This document shows positions 51,624-60,780 of a stretch of 64,000 nt of DNA, piece after piece. The stretch covers positions 1-64,000 of the forward strand of contig JBBDRN010000020.1 in NCBI GenBank assembly GCA_040905445.1, read 5' to 3'. Below the pieces are notes generated by a model. That model saw only the letters and a program-made list of their open reading frames with translations. It ran no database searches and had not been told where the DNA came from. Position 1 is the stretch's first letter. Each line of letters opens with the position of its first letter. The position numbers were made by a program, and so were the translations under genes. Origin of the DNA: SKPT01 sp040905445 (GTDB lineage: Bacteria; Planctomycetota; Phycisphaerae; Phycisphaerales; Phycisphaeraceae).

Positions 51624-53581
51624 ACGGGGCTGTCGTGCTTGCCGATGTTGAGCGCCGGCCGCACGTCCACCTGCACCAGCTTCTCTCGCTGCATCTGTTT
51701 GGCGGTGTTCGGATCCACGTAGTCGCTGTGGCAGGACGGCTTCTCCTCTTCAGACGCCTCGGCGGCGTCTTCCACCATCACCTTCTTCGTCTTGCTTGCG
51801 AGCTTGTGAATCTCCTCGGGCCTCAAGTACCCGCGCTGCTCGAGGATGCGCTGCTGCTCCTCGGTGAGCGCCGCGCTGCGCACGGGCTTGTCGCGCACCA
51901 TCGCCTCGTCCTTGCCCGACGCCCACTCCTGAATCTCCTTGCTGATGCGCACCGAGCACCAGTCGTGGCCGCACATCGCGCAGAAGTCCGTGTCGACGTC
52001 GAGGTCCTCGTCGTGGTAGGCGCGGGCGGTGTCGGGGTCGAAGGACAGCTCGAAGTGACGCTGCCAGTTCAGCGCCGCCCGGGCCCGCGTCAGTTCGTCA
52101 TCGCGATCGCGCGTCCCCGGGATGCCCAGCGCCACGTCCGCGGCATGGGCGGCGATCTTGTAAGCGATGCACCCTTGCTTGACGTCCTCGCGCTTGGGCA
52201 GGCCCAGGTGCTCCTTGGGCGTGACGTAGCAGAGCATCGCCGCGCCGTGGTACCCGGCATTCGTCGCGCCAATCGCACTGGTGATATGGTCGTAGCCGGG
52301 GAAGATGTCGGTCGTCAACGGGCCGAGCACGTAGAACGGTGCGCCGTGGCAGAGCCGGCGCTGGAGCTTCATGTTGTATTCGATCTGATCGAGCGGCACG
52401 TGGCCGGGGCCCTCGACCATCACCTGGCAGCCCTGGCGCCACGCCCGCTCGGTCAGCTCGGCGATGGCGACGAGCTCGGCGAGCTGCAGCTCGTCGGTGG
52501 CGTCGGCGAGGCCGCCGGGCCGGCACCCGTCGCCGATGGAGAACGTCACGTCATGGGCGCGCATCACGCGGCAGATGTCCTCCCACGCGTCGTACATCGG
52601 GTTCTGCTTGTTGTGTGTGAGCATCCACTTCGCCAGCATCGACCCGCCGCGCGACACCAGCCCGATCAGCCGATTCTTCGCGAGCTTGAGATGCTCCTTG
52701 AGCACGCCCGCGTGGATGGTGAAGTAGTCGACGCCCTGGCGCGCCTGATGCTCGAGGGTTTCGAGGATGATCTCCCTGTCGAGGTCCTCGAGCTTGCGGC
52801 CGATGATCATGGAATAGATCGGCACGGTGCCGATCGGCACCGTGCTGTGGCGCACGAGCGCCTCGCGGCAGGCGTCGAGGTCGCCGCCGGTCGACAGGTC
52901 CATGACCGTGTCGGCCCCCCAGCGCTCCGCCCACTGGAGCTTCTCGACCTCCTCCTCCGTGCCGGAGCTGACGGGCGAGGCGCCCATGTTGGCATTGACC
53001 TTGGTGCGGCTCGCCCGCCCGATCGCCATCGCGTCGAGCTGGTAGCCGAGGTGCGTCTTGTTCGCCGGGATGACCATCCGTCCTGCCGCGACCTCGTCGC
53101 GCACCTGCTCGGGGCTCAGGAAGCCCTCGCGCTCGGCGACGCGCTGCATCTGCGGCGTGACGATCCCCAGCCGCGCGTGCTCGAGCTGGGTGACGGCCTC
53201 GAAGCCTGCGGTCGGCGTGACCTTCCGGCGGACGCCGCGGGCGTCGGTGAAGACGTACGCCTCGAACTGGTCGCCGCACGGGCACCCGGGCGAGCAGCCC
53301 TGCGCCTCGACATTCGTGCGCGTCGCCTCGCCGGCGTCGCGTTCGACGATCTCGACGCGCCAGCCGTCCGGCATAAAGTCCCACGCCGTCTTGTCGCTGA
53401 CCGGTGGCATGCCGGGCGTGTCGGGCGAGCTGAACATTTCCGGCCCGCCGATGTCCGGCCGTCGCGCGAATGAGCCGGGCGTGGTGACATTTGTCGACGT
53501 GCCGGGGTTGCCGCCGACGGGCGGGAGCGTGTAAGCCGGTGCGTGACCGTTGGACTGGCTGGGGTGGCGAGGCGGACTCAT
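51620..53581 (-). CDS. thiC: Phosphomethylpyrimidine synthase ThiC
   Basis: The protein has 653 residues; ATG 53581 follows AAGGAAG by 7 nt. It is a radical SAM enzyme that makes the thiamine pyrimidine (HMP-P) from aminoimidazole ribotide. Core signatures are seen: VNANMGASPVSSGTEEEVEK, MDLSTGGDLD, VEGPGHVPLDQIEYNM and IGATNAGYHGAAMLCYVTPKEH-type stretch, and the C-terminal iron-sulfur motif CAMCGHDWCS. It is longer than many ThiC because of an N-terminal extension and a tail with KLASKTKKV. A TPP riboswitch in its leader will repress it when thiamine pyrophosphate is plentiful. The stop codon lies in a dispersed repeat. Confidence 0.97.
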   Translation of the reverse strand: MSPPRHPSQSNGHAPAYTLPPVGGNPGTSTNVTTPGSFARRPDIGGPEMFSSPDTPGMPPVSDKTAWDFMPDGWRVEIVERDAGEATRTNVEAQGCSPGCPCGDQFEAYVFTDARGVRRKVTPTAGFEAVTQLEHARLGIVTPQMQRVAEREGFLSPEQVRDEVAAGRMVIPANKTHLGYQLDAMAIGRASRTKVNANMGASPVSSGTEEEVEKLQWAERWGADTVMDLSTGGDLDACREALVRHSTVPIGTVPIYSMIIGRKLEDLDREIILETLEHQARQGVDYFTIHAGVLKEHLKLAKNRLIGLVSRGGSMLAKWMLTHNKQNPMYDAWEDICRVMRAHDVTFSIGDGCRPGGLADATDELQLAELVAIAELTERAWRQGCQVMVEGPGHVPLDQIEYNMKLQRRLCHGAPFYVLGPLTTDIFPGYDHITSAIGATNAGYHGAAMLCYVTPKEHLGLPKREDVKQGCIAYKIAAHAADVALGIPGTRDRDDELTRARAALNWQRHFELSFDPDTARAYHDEDLDVDTDFCAMCGHDWCSVRISKEIQEWASGKDEAMVRDKPVRSAALTEEQQRILEQRGYLRPEEIHKLASKTKKVMVEDAAEASEEEKPSCHSDYVDPNTAKQMQREKLVQVDVRPALNIGKHDSPV

Positions 53582-53657
53582 CGTTGGCTTCCTTTTCCGC
53601 GTCACGGGAAGGGAAGCTCAACGCCTGGCCTGAAGTACAGGAGCAAAAGGCGGTTGA

Positions 53658-53759
53658 GTTCGCTTCCCTACGCAGTTCGAGCGTTGCGACGCTCGTCCTG
53701 ATCAGGTTCCAAGGGACTTTCTCAGCCCCGCCTGCGCCGGCGAGGCACCCCTAGCGAAC
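53658..53759 (-). ncRNA. TPP riboswitch
   Basis: On the minus strand the conserved pieces are in order: AGGGGTGCC, GGGGCTGAGA, ACCTGATCAGG and CTGCGTAGGGAAG. P1 is formed by GTTCGCT (53759-53753) and AGCGAAC (53664-53658), and a hairpin GAGCGT / ACGCTC extends the P3a arm. The element ends 77 nt before the thiC start, so thiamine pyrophosphate probably controls translation or elongation of thiC. Confidence 0.95.
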
Positions 53760-53774
53760 GTTCATCACGATGCG

Positions 53775-53803
53775 AGCATAGGACGTCGCGACAGCCGATG
53801 CAA
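53775..53803 (-). promoter_or_regulatory. Promoter of the thiC transcript
   Basis: On the minus strand, TTGCAT (53803-53798), a 17-bp spacer and TATGCT (53780-53775) lie just upstream of the riboswitch. The -10 hexamer is the same as that of the MFS promoter at 12135. Confidence 0.5.
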
Positions 53804-53817
53804 GGATCGCGCCGCCC

Positions 53818-53979
53818 ATAATGCCGGGACCGGTGGTCCCGGTCGAAGCGGGGCAAGGCTTACGAATCAATTGCGCCCATCCGTCGTTCCCCATAGGGTC
53901 GACGTCGAGGTGGCGTAACGATCGCTCGCATGCGACGGCGTCGACCCGATGCGGCCGGGACCATCGGTCCCGGCTTTAT
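53818..53979. repeat. Paired-palindrome element, copy 2
   Basis: Left end ATAATGCCGGGACCGGTGGT, right end GGGACCATCGGTCCCGGCTT followed by TAT, about 162 bp in all. The right end contains the TAA stop of the sigma-like gene. The inner 90 bp is not conserved with copies 1 and 3. Confidence 0.75.
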
Positions 53980-55535
53980 GGCGATCCGTCACGCGGCGTC
54001 GTCACGTCCACGCCCGCCGCCGCCGCGCTGCGCACCAGCCGGTCGCGCATCTCCTCGCCCGTCAGCCGCCGCTGCGCCCGCGCCTCGTCACGCGGCTGGG
54101 TCTCGGCGGCAAACCGCTGCAGCAGGCGATTGGTCAGGAACGACTCGAACGTCCCGCGCGTGGGGTTGAACGTGTCGACCGCCTCGATCAGCACCACCTG
54201 CCCGCGCTCGAGCAGTCCCACGAGCTGGCGGGCCGACGGCTCATCGTCTCCCAGCAGGTGCCGCCGCGCCGCCAGGAGCACGACCGGCAGGTGGGCGCGC
54301 GCGAGCGTGTCGCGGATGGCCCGCGCCTCGCGCACGCACGCGTCGAACGCATCGAGCTCGCCGCGCCGCGGCTCAAGCCGATCGAGCCCCTGGCGAATCC
54401 GCTCGGCCTTGAACTTCAAATAGTTGTACCGGATGAACAGCGAACGCGATTCCGTCGGCGCCATGATCGGCGTGCGATAGAGCGTCTGGAGTGCCTCCGG
54501 CAGCTCCGCCAGCACGCGATCCGGTACGCTCCGCGCCTTGACCACCGTTGCCGCCCCGCCCTTGCCCGCGCCTTTGCCTCCGGCCTCGTCATCGTGCAGC
54601 GCGTCGGCATCGCCGTCATTGCCCCCGGTCGGCCGCAGGATCACCTCGTCGGCATCATCGCGGCGGAACGTGGGCAGCTCGATCCACGCCAGCTCCACCC
54701 GCCTGGCCGCGCTCGCGCGCTGCTGGCCGACAACACGGTGGATCGTGCTGCGGGTACGGCCGAACCGCCTCGCGAGCCGGCTCGCGGGCATCCCCATGCG
54801 ATGCGCCCGCGCGATCAGCCGCTTCTGGTGCGGCGTCAACGGGCCGGTGCGATCGACGAAGAGCGGCGCCTCGGCATGCTCGCGGTCATGCTTCTCGAGC
54901 ACCTGGCGGATCGTCTCCAGCGCCCGACCCGTCCGGCGCGCCAGGTGCTGGGCGACCTGGTTGAGGCTGACGTCACGCTGCTCCGCCAGCCGGCGGGCAC
55001 GCTCGATGATGCGTCCGCGAAGCGCTGCGTCGATGTGTGTGAACGCCGCCGCCCGGGCCACGCGGTCCGGATGCCGACGGACGAAGTCCGCCACCGCGTC
55101 GGCCGTGAACACCACCTGCGCCCGCGGCTTGCCCGCCGGCACCGCCCAGCGCCAGCGCAGCCCCTCGCGGCGCCACCGCGTAATCGTCTTCGTGCTCACG
55201 CCCATGCGCTCGGCCAGCGCCGCGGCCGTCTCGTGCGTTTCGCCCGGCTCGGGCTCGAACGTGATCGATCGTGTCAGCGCATCGATCATCAGCCGCAGGT
55301 CCGGCCGCAGCGCCTCGCCGACGATGAGCGCGTTGTCGCCCACATCGCGCCGATACCCGGTCAGCCGATAGATCACGAACTCCAGCGGGTAGGCACGCTC
55401 GGGGTCGATCTGGTCGTGCAGCTTCTCTGCCCGCCGCACTTGCGCGGCCCGCCGCTCAACGCCGGCATGCAGGAGCTGGCGCGTCAGCTCCGCCAGTCGG
55501 TGACTGCGAAAGGTCTGCTCCAGGGTTCGCGCCAT
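53976..55535 (-). CDS. Atypical sigma-like factor: HTH domains followed by a C-terminal sigma region 2
   Basis: The 519-residue protein starts at ATG 55535 without a clear Shine-Dalgarno sequence. Residues 1-95 form a conserved-looking domain (HDQIDPERAYPLEFVIYRLT). Three helix-turn-helix stretches follow (about 103-125, LAERMGVSTKTITRWRR; about 188-215, VSLNQVAQHLARRTGRALE; about 234-270, MPASRLARRFGRTRSTIHRV). Only then comes a sigma70 region 1.2-2-like part: FIRYNYLKFKAERIRQGLD (about 367-385), AHLPVVLLAARRHL and LLERGQVVLIEAVDTFNPTR (441-460). No region 3/4 follows. The order is the reverse of normal sigma factors, where region 2 precedes the HTH regions. It may be an alternative sigma or an RNA-polymerase-binding regulator. 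Function is inference. Confidence 0.7.
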   Translation of the reverse strand: MARTLEQTFRSHRLAELTRQLLHAGVERRAAQVRRAEKLHDQIDPERAYPLEFVIYRLTGYRRDVGDNALIVGEALRPDLRLMIDALTRSITFEPEPGETHETAAALAERMGVSTKTITRWRREGLRWRWAVPAGKPRAQVVFTADAVADFVRRHPDRVARAAAFTHIDAALRGRIIERARRLAEQRDVSLNQVAQHLARRTGRALETIRQVLEKHDREHAEAPLFVDRTGPLTPHQKRLIARAHRMGMPASRLARRFGRTRSTIHRVVGQQRASAARRVELAWIELPTFRRDDADEVILRPTGGNDGDADALHDDEAGGKGAGKGGAATVVKARSVPDRVLAELPEALQTLYRTPIMAPTESRSLFIRYNYLKFKAERIRQGLDRLEPRRGELDAFDACVREARAIRDTLARAHLPVVLLAARRHLLGDDEPSARQLVGLLERGQVVLIEAVDTFNPTRGTFESFLTNRLLQRFAAETQPRDEARAQRRLTGEEMRDRLVRSAAAAGVDVTTPRDGSP

Positions 55536-55623
55536 GGCGTGCTCGGTCGGGAGGGATCAGCCACAGATGAATACGGCGGGGATGGCGGGGGGGGCGCTGG
55601 GTGATCCGCCGTGGCGTTCAGTT

Positions 55624-55700
55624 GTAGGGTCCGCTGTGCGGACCCTCTCTTCGTCACGTCCAGGGGCGCGTCGCCGCGCGGTCCGCACAGCGGACCCTAC
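55624..55700. repeat. Perfect 21-bp inverted repeat after mqnA
   Basis: The arms 55624-55644 and 55680-55700 are perfect complements, each starting GTAGGGTCCGCTGTGCGG when read outward-in, around a 35-bp loop. Each arm is itself partly palindromic (GTCCGC-TGT-GCGGAC). The right arm holds the TAG stop codon of mqnA. It is placed to terminate transcription of mqnA. Confidence 0.8.
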
Positions 55701-56551
55701 TTTTCGCCCCAGATGCGCAGCGGGCGTGCCGTGTCGATCAACCCCGCAACGGCGGCCAGCTCGCTGAACCGCCGCATCGCCGTCAGCTCCACCGCGCCCA
55801 CGTCGTAGCGCATGATCTGCCCCAGGTAGCGCGTCGCCAACTCCACGGGCCATCCATGGGCTGGCCCATGCACTCGTGCGATCGCCTCGATGCGCGCCGC
55901 GTTGACGGCGCGCCGCGCCGCCAACCGCTCCGCCAACCCGTCGACGGCCGCGTCCGCCCGCGTCATCCAGACCGCGAAGACGAAGGGCAGGCCCGTCCGC
56001 TCATGCCACGCCTCGCCCAGGTCAAGCTGGTGCGGGTAGCGCGACCGCGCCGGCGCATCGGTCACCACCTTGTCGCCGATGAGCAGCACCGCCCCCGGCT
56101 CGTCATCGCCCGGCTCGAGCGGCACGAGCTCCAGCGCCCGCCCATATCGCTCGCGAAACAGCACCGCCAGCAGCGCCACGGACGTGTGGCTCTCCACGTC
56201 CACGTGCACGCGCGTGAGGCTCTCCAGCGGCACGCGGCTGAACAGTCGCACGGTGAGCGTCTCACCCCGGCTGCCGATGCCGCCCGCCTGCGGGAGGATC
56301 ACCAGCGGCACGGTGGCCCGGTGGTAGTCGACGACCGGGCACAGCGCCGCGTCCACGCGCCCGGCCTCGAGGTCGGCCAGCAGCCGGGCCGGCACGTCCC
56401 GGTGCAGCGCCACCGCCTCGTCCGACTCCAGCCCGTCGATCAGCGGCCGGGCGTTGAGGTAGCTCACGCACCCGAGGCGCAGGCGAGCGGGTGTGGCCCG
56501 GCGTGGCGCGATCGTGTCAGCGGGCGTGGACGTCGCATCGGGGTGGGGCAT
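55697..56551 (-). CDS. mqnA: Chorismate dehydratase MqnA
   Basis: The 284-residue protein converts chorismate to 3-enolpyruvylbenzoate, the first step of the futalosine route to menaquinone. Typical pieces are LGCVSYLNARPLIDGL at the N-terminus (periplasmic-binding-protein-like fold), LCPVVDYHR, GSRGETLTVRLFSRVPLE, VLLIGDKVVTD and ELATRYLGQIMRYDVG. ATG 56551 lies only 7 nt after a perfect TATAAT box and has no Shine-Dalgarno sequence, so the mRNA is probably leaderless. Other menaquinone genes are not in the window. Confidence 0.92.
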   Translation of the reverse strand: MPHPDATSTPADTIAPRRATPARLRLGCVSYLNARPLIDGLESDEAVALHRDVPARLLADLEAGRVDAALCPVVDYHRATVPLVILPQAGGIGSRGETLTVRLFSRVPLESLTRVHVDVESHTSVALLAVLFRERYGRALELVPLEPGDDEPGAVLLIGDKVVTDAPARSRYPHQLDLGEAWHERTGLPFVFAVWMTRADAAVDGLAERLAARRAVNAARIEAIARVHGPAHGWPVELATRYLGQIMRYDVGAVELTAMRRFSELAAVAGLIDTARPLRIWGEK

Positions 56552-56558
56552 GGCCGCG

Positions 56559-56564
56559 ATTATA
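56559..56564 (-). promoter_or_regulatory. TATAAT box giving a likely leaderless mqnA mRNA
   Basis: TATAAT on the minus strand ends 7 nt before the mqnA ATG, so transcription should begin at or next to the start codon. The -35 region is weak. Confidence 0.5.
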
Positions 56565-56626
56565 CCGCCTGGGCGTGGTAGTATTGGTGATGTCGGCGTG
56601 GGCGGCGGTGCCCGGGTGATTCGGGC

Positions 56627-56710
56627 ACCCCTCCCCCAGCCCCGCCCGAAGGGAGGGGGGACGACCGGCGCTGCGAGATCAGCCACTAGTCATTAGCCGT
56701 CAGCCATTGC
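56627..56710 (+). repeat. Repeat-derived leader of the NtrC-type gene
   Basis: A CCCCTCCCCCAGCCCCGCCC / GAAGGGAGGGGG hairpin-forming unit is followed by a TAGTCATTAGCCGTCAGCCATT unit up to the start codon. Both look like short dispersed repeats rather than ordinary promoter DNA, and they leave no obvious Shine-Dalgarno site. Confidence 0.4.
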
Positions 56711-58105
56711 ATGAGTCAGACCTCCGTCCCCGAGTCCATCACCGCCCAGGTTCTCGTCGTTGACGACGAGCCGGAGCACGCCGACGTCATGGCCGACGCC
56801 CTGCGCCGCCGGGGCCACGTCTGCACCATCGTGCACGACCTCGACGCCGCGCGTGACGAGCTGAACCATGGCCAGTTCGACCTGGTCGTCACCGACTTGG
56901 TCATGGAGGCCGAGACCGATGGCATGGAGGTCCTCGCCACCGCCCGTCGCACGCAGCCGACGGCCGAGACGATCCTGGTGACGGCTCACGGCGACGTGCC
57001 CACCGCCAAGGCGGCGATCAAGGGCGGCGCCTACGACTTCATTGAGAAGCCGATCGACCTCGACGTCTTTCGCACGCTCTGCGACCACGCGATCCAGGCC
57101 GTCGCCCTGCGCTCGCAGAACACCGACCTGCGCCAGCGCCTCGACGACCAGTACGGCTTCGAGGGGATCATCGGCAACTCCCAGCCGATGCGCAGCCTCA
57201 TCGCCCGCCTGCGCCAGATCGCGCCCAGCCACATCCCCATCCTCATCACCGGCGAGTCGGGCACCGGCAAAGAGCTCATCGCCCAGGCGATCCACAACAA
57301 CTCCGACCGCAAGGCCAAGCGCTTCGTCCCGCTCAACTGCGCGGGGCTCAGCGAGTCGATCCTCGAGGACGAGCTCTTTGGCCACGTGCGCGGCGCGTTC
57401 ACCGGCGCCGACAAGGACCGCGAAGGTCGTTTCGAGTATGCCCACGGCGGGACGCTCTTCCTCGACGAGGTCGGCGACATGCCGCTGAACATGCAGGCCA
57501 AGCTCCTGCGCGTGCTCGAGTCCGGCGAGGTCGTGCGCCTCGGCGCCAACGAGACGCGGCACGTCGACGTGCGGCTCATCTCGGCGACCAACCACGACCT
57601 CGGCGAGCTCGTGAAAACGGGCCAGTTCCGCGAGGACCTTTACTTCCGCATCAAGGGGGCCGAGCTGCACCTGCCCGCCCTGCGCGAGCGGCGCGAGGAC
57701 ATCCCGCTGCTCGTCAGTCATTACGTGCAGCAGTACGCCCACCGCATGGGCCGCGGCCACATCGAGGTGGCCGAGGATGTGCAGATGGCGCTGATGCAGC
57801 ACGCCTGGCCGGGCAACGTGCGCGAGTTGATGAACGTCGTGCAGAACATGGTCGTGATCGCCGAGGACCAGCGTATCGAGCCGAGGCACCTGCCCACGGA
57901 GATCCGCGTGCCCGGCGAAGGCGATCGCGGCGACGACGGCGCCGCGCTCGCGGGAACAGCCGGGCTAAGCCTCGATCAGATCGAGAAGCAGGCCATCCGC
58001 AACGCCCTGCACATCAACCACGGCAATCGCGAGCAGGCGGCGAAGATGCTGGGCATCGGCGAGCGGACGCTGTATCGGAAGCTGAAGGAGTATGGGTTGA
58101 AATAG
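56711..58105 (+). CDS. Sigma54-dependent response regulator (NtrC family)
   Basis: The protein has 464 residues with three domains. REC at 10-125 has VLVVDDEPEH, phospho-acceptor Asp in VVTDLVMEAETDG and lysine in FIEKP. The sigma54-interacting AAA+ domain at about 150-390 has Walker A GESGTGKE, the sigma54 loop GAFTGA, Walker B GGTLFLDEVGD and the arginine-finger region. A Fis-type HTH is C-terminal (AAKMLGIGERTLYRKLKEYG). It activates sigma54 promoters after phosphorylation. No partner kinase is next to it. A paired-palindrome element begins 26 nt after its stop codon. Confidence 0.95.
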   Translation: MSQTSVPESITAQVLVVDDEPEHADVMADALRRRGHVCTIVHDLDAARDELNHGQFDLVVTDLVMEAETDGMEVLATARRTQPTAETILVTAHGDVPTAKAAIKGGAYDFIEKPIDLDVFRTLCDHAIQAVALRSQNTDLRQRLDDQYGFEGIIGNSQPMRSLIARLRQIAPSHIPILITGESGTGKELIAQAIHNNSDRKAKRFVPLNCAGLSESILEDELFGHVRGAFTGADKDREGRFEYAHGGTLFLDEVGDMPLNMQAKLLRVLESGEVVRLGANETRHVDVRLISATNHDLGELVKTGQFREDLYFRIKGAELHLPALRERREDIPLLVSHYVQQYAHRMGRGHIEVAEDVQMALMQHAWPGNVRELMNVVQNMVVIAEDQRIEPRHLPTEIRVPGEGDRGDDGAALAGTAGLSLDQIEKQAIRNALHINHGNREQAAKMLGIGERTLYRKLKEYGLK

Positions 58106-58130
58106 TTCAGTCGCGGCACCACGCCGCTAC

Positions 58131-58305
58131 ATAAAGCCGGGACCGGTGGTCCCGGTCGAGGCGGCGACCGACCCAAAACCGCTCCGCATTGCATTCGTCA
58201 CCACAACGCACGACGGCGGCATCGCACGCGCCACGTGGCGATCTGGGTCAACAGATGCCGTACGCCCTTGCCCGCCTCGGCCGGGACCACCGGTCCCGGC
58301 TTTAT
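58131..58305. repeat. Paired-palindrome element, copy 3 (most complete)
   Basis: Left end ATAAAGCCGGGACCGGTGGT, then CCCGGTCGAGGCGG; right end CCGCCTCGGCCGGGACCACC, then GGTCCCGGCTTTAT. The whole element of 175 bp is bounded by near-perfect terminal inverted repeats of about 35 bp (one base differs). It lies between the regulator and the oxidoreductase gene. Confidence 0.8.
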
Positions 58306-58401
58306 GCGGCCCGAGGGCGCGTGCATGGACACGTCCCGACCGCTAATGTGTTTCGTGTCCCTTCGTGTCCGTCCGTGGCTGTCTCCCAAGGGAAAGCACC
58401 C

Positions 58402-59427
58402 ATGCCCAAGCCCCTCCGCATCGGCGTCCTCGGCCTGACCCACGACCACGTCTGGGGCGAGCTCAAGCACCTGGCGGGCCTGGACGACGCCCGCCTCGTC
58501 GCCGTCGCCGACCCCAATCAGCCCCTGCTGGACAAGGCCACCCAGGCCCATGGCTGTGCGACGCATAACAGCTACGACGCCCTGCTGGAGAAGGAATCGC
58601 TCGATGCCGTGTTCGTCGCCAGCGACAATCGCACCGGCGCGGAGCTGATCGCCAAGGCGGCCGAGCGTGGGCTGGCGGTCATGGTCGAGAAGCCGCTGGC
58701 GGCGACATACGACGGCGCCCGCCGCGCCGTCGCCGCCGTCGAGAAGGCGGGCGTGCCGCTCGTCGTGAGCTGGCCCTTCGCCTGGTGGCCCGGGCTGCTG
58801 CACGCCATCGACCTGGCACGCGACGGCGAAATCGGCGACGTGTTCCAGGTCAAGTACCGCGCCGCGCACCAGGGGCCCAGGGAGCTGGGCTGCTCCGAGT
58901 ACTTCTACGGCTGGCTCTACGACGCGAAGCTCAACGGCGCCGGCGCGCTGATGGACTACTGCTGCTACGGCAGCGTGCTCGCCGCCACGCTGCTGGGCCA
59001 GCCCACGCAGGTCACCGGCTTCGCCGACCGTTTCGTCAAGGACCACGAGGTCGACGACAATGCCGTCATCCTCATGCGCTACGCGGACGCCACCGCCATC
59101 GCCGAGGCGTCCTGGTCGCAGATGGACAAGCTCACCGCGTACGTGCCGTACTTCTACGGCACGAAGGGCACGCTTATCGCGGGCAACAAGACGCTCACCC
59201 TCGCTGATGCCGAAACGCCGCGCGGGCGATCGATCGACATCCCCGACCCGCCGGCGCACATGCAGTCCGCCAGCGCCCATTTCCTGCACGTGCTGCAGAC
59301 CGGCGAGGCGCCGCACGCCTTGTGCGGGCTCGCCAACAACCTCATCGCCCAGCAGATTCTCCAGGCCGGCCTCGACGCGTCGCGCACGGGCCACACGGTG
59401 ACGCTGGGCGAAGCGGCGCCGGTGTGA
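58402..59427 (+). CDS. Gfo/Idh/MocA family oxidoreductase
   Basis: The 341-residue protein starts at ATG 58402 after GGGAAAG. The N-terminal Rossmann fold has IGVLGLTHDHVWGELKHL, a variant of GxGxxG in which His-Asp replace glycines, followed by VAVADPN and the family motif VMVEKPLAATYD (EKP with catalytic lysine). The C-terminal domain is a beta-sheet with GALMDYCCYGSVLAATLLG. It probably oxidises or reduces a sugar or cyclitol with NAD(P). The unusual dinucleotide loop is frequent in planctomycete members. Confidence 0.88.
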   Translation: MPKPLRIGVLGLTHDHVWGELKHLAGLDDARLVAVADPNQPLLDKATQAHGCATHNSYDALLEKESLDAVFVASDNRTGAELIAKAAERGLAVMVEKPLAATYDGARRAVAAVEKAGVPLVVSWPFAWWPGLLHAIDLARDGEIGDVFQVKYRAAHQGPRELGCSEYFYGWLYDAKLNGAGALMDYCCYGSVLAATLLGQPTQVTGFADRFVKDHEVDDNAVILMRYADATAIAEASWSQMDKLTAYVPYFYGTKGTLIAGNKTLTLADAETPRGRSIDIPDPPAHMQSASAHFLHVLQTGEAPHALCGLANNLIAQQILQAGLDASRTGHTVTLGEAAPV

Positions 59428-59542
59428 GCAGGGGGGGCCACGCGTCCGCCCCCACCCCCCGCGAGGGGGCCGAGGGAGGCCGCGATCGATCAACGGAAGG
59501 TGTTGCGTCGCCCGGAAGATGACGGCCAACGGGGCCATCGGC

Positions 59543-59548
59543 TATCAT
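59543..59548 (+). promoter_or_regulatory. TATCAT box directly upstream of galK
   Basis: The hexamer ends 9 nt before the galK ATG and no Shine-Dalgarno sequence is present, which suggests a leaderless or near-leaderless mRNA, as for mqnA. Confidence 0.3.
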
Positions 59549-59557
59549 CATCGTCGC

Positions 59558-60739
<1,182 letters not shown>

Positions 60740-60780
60740 GCGCTCCGTTTTCGTTTGGATCAACCCGACCAGGAACTGTC

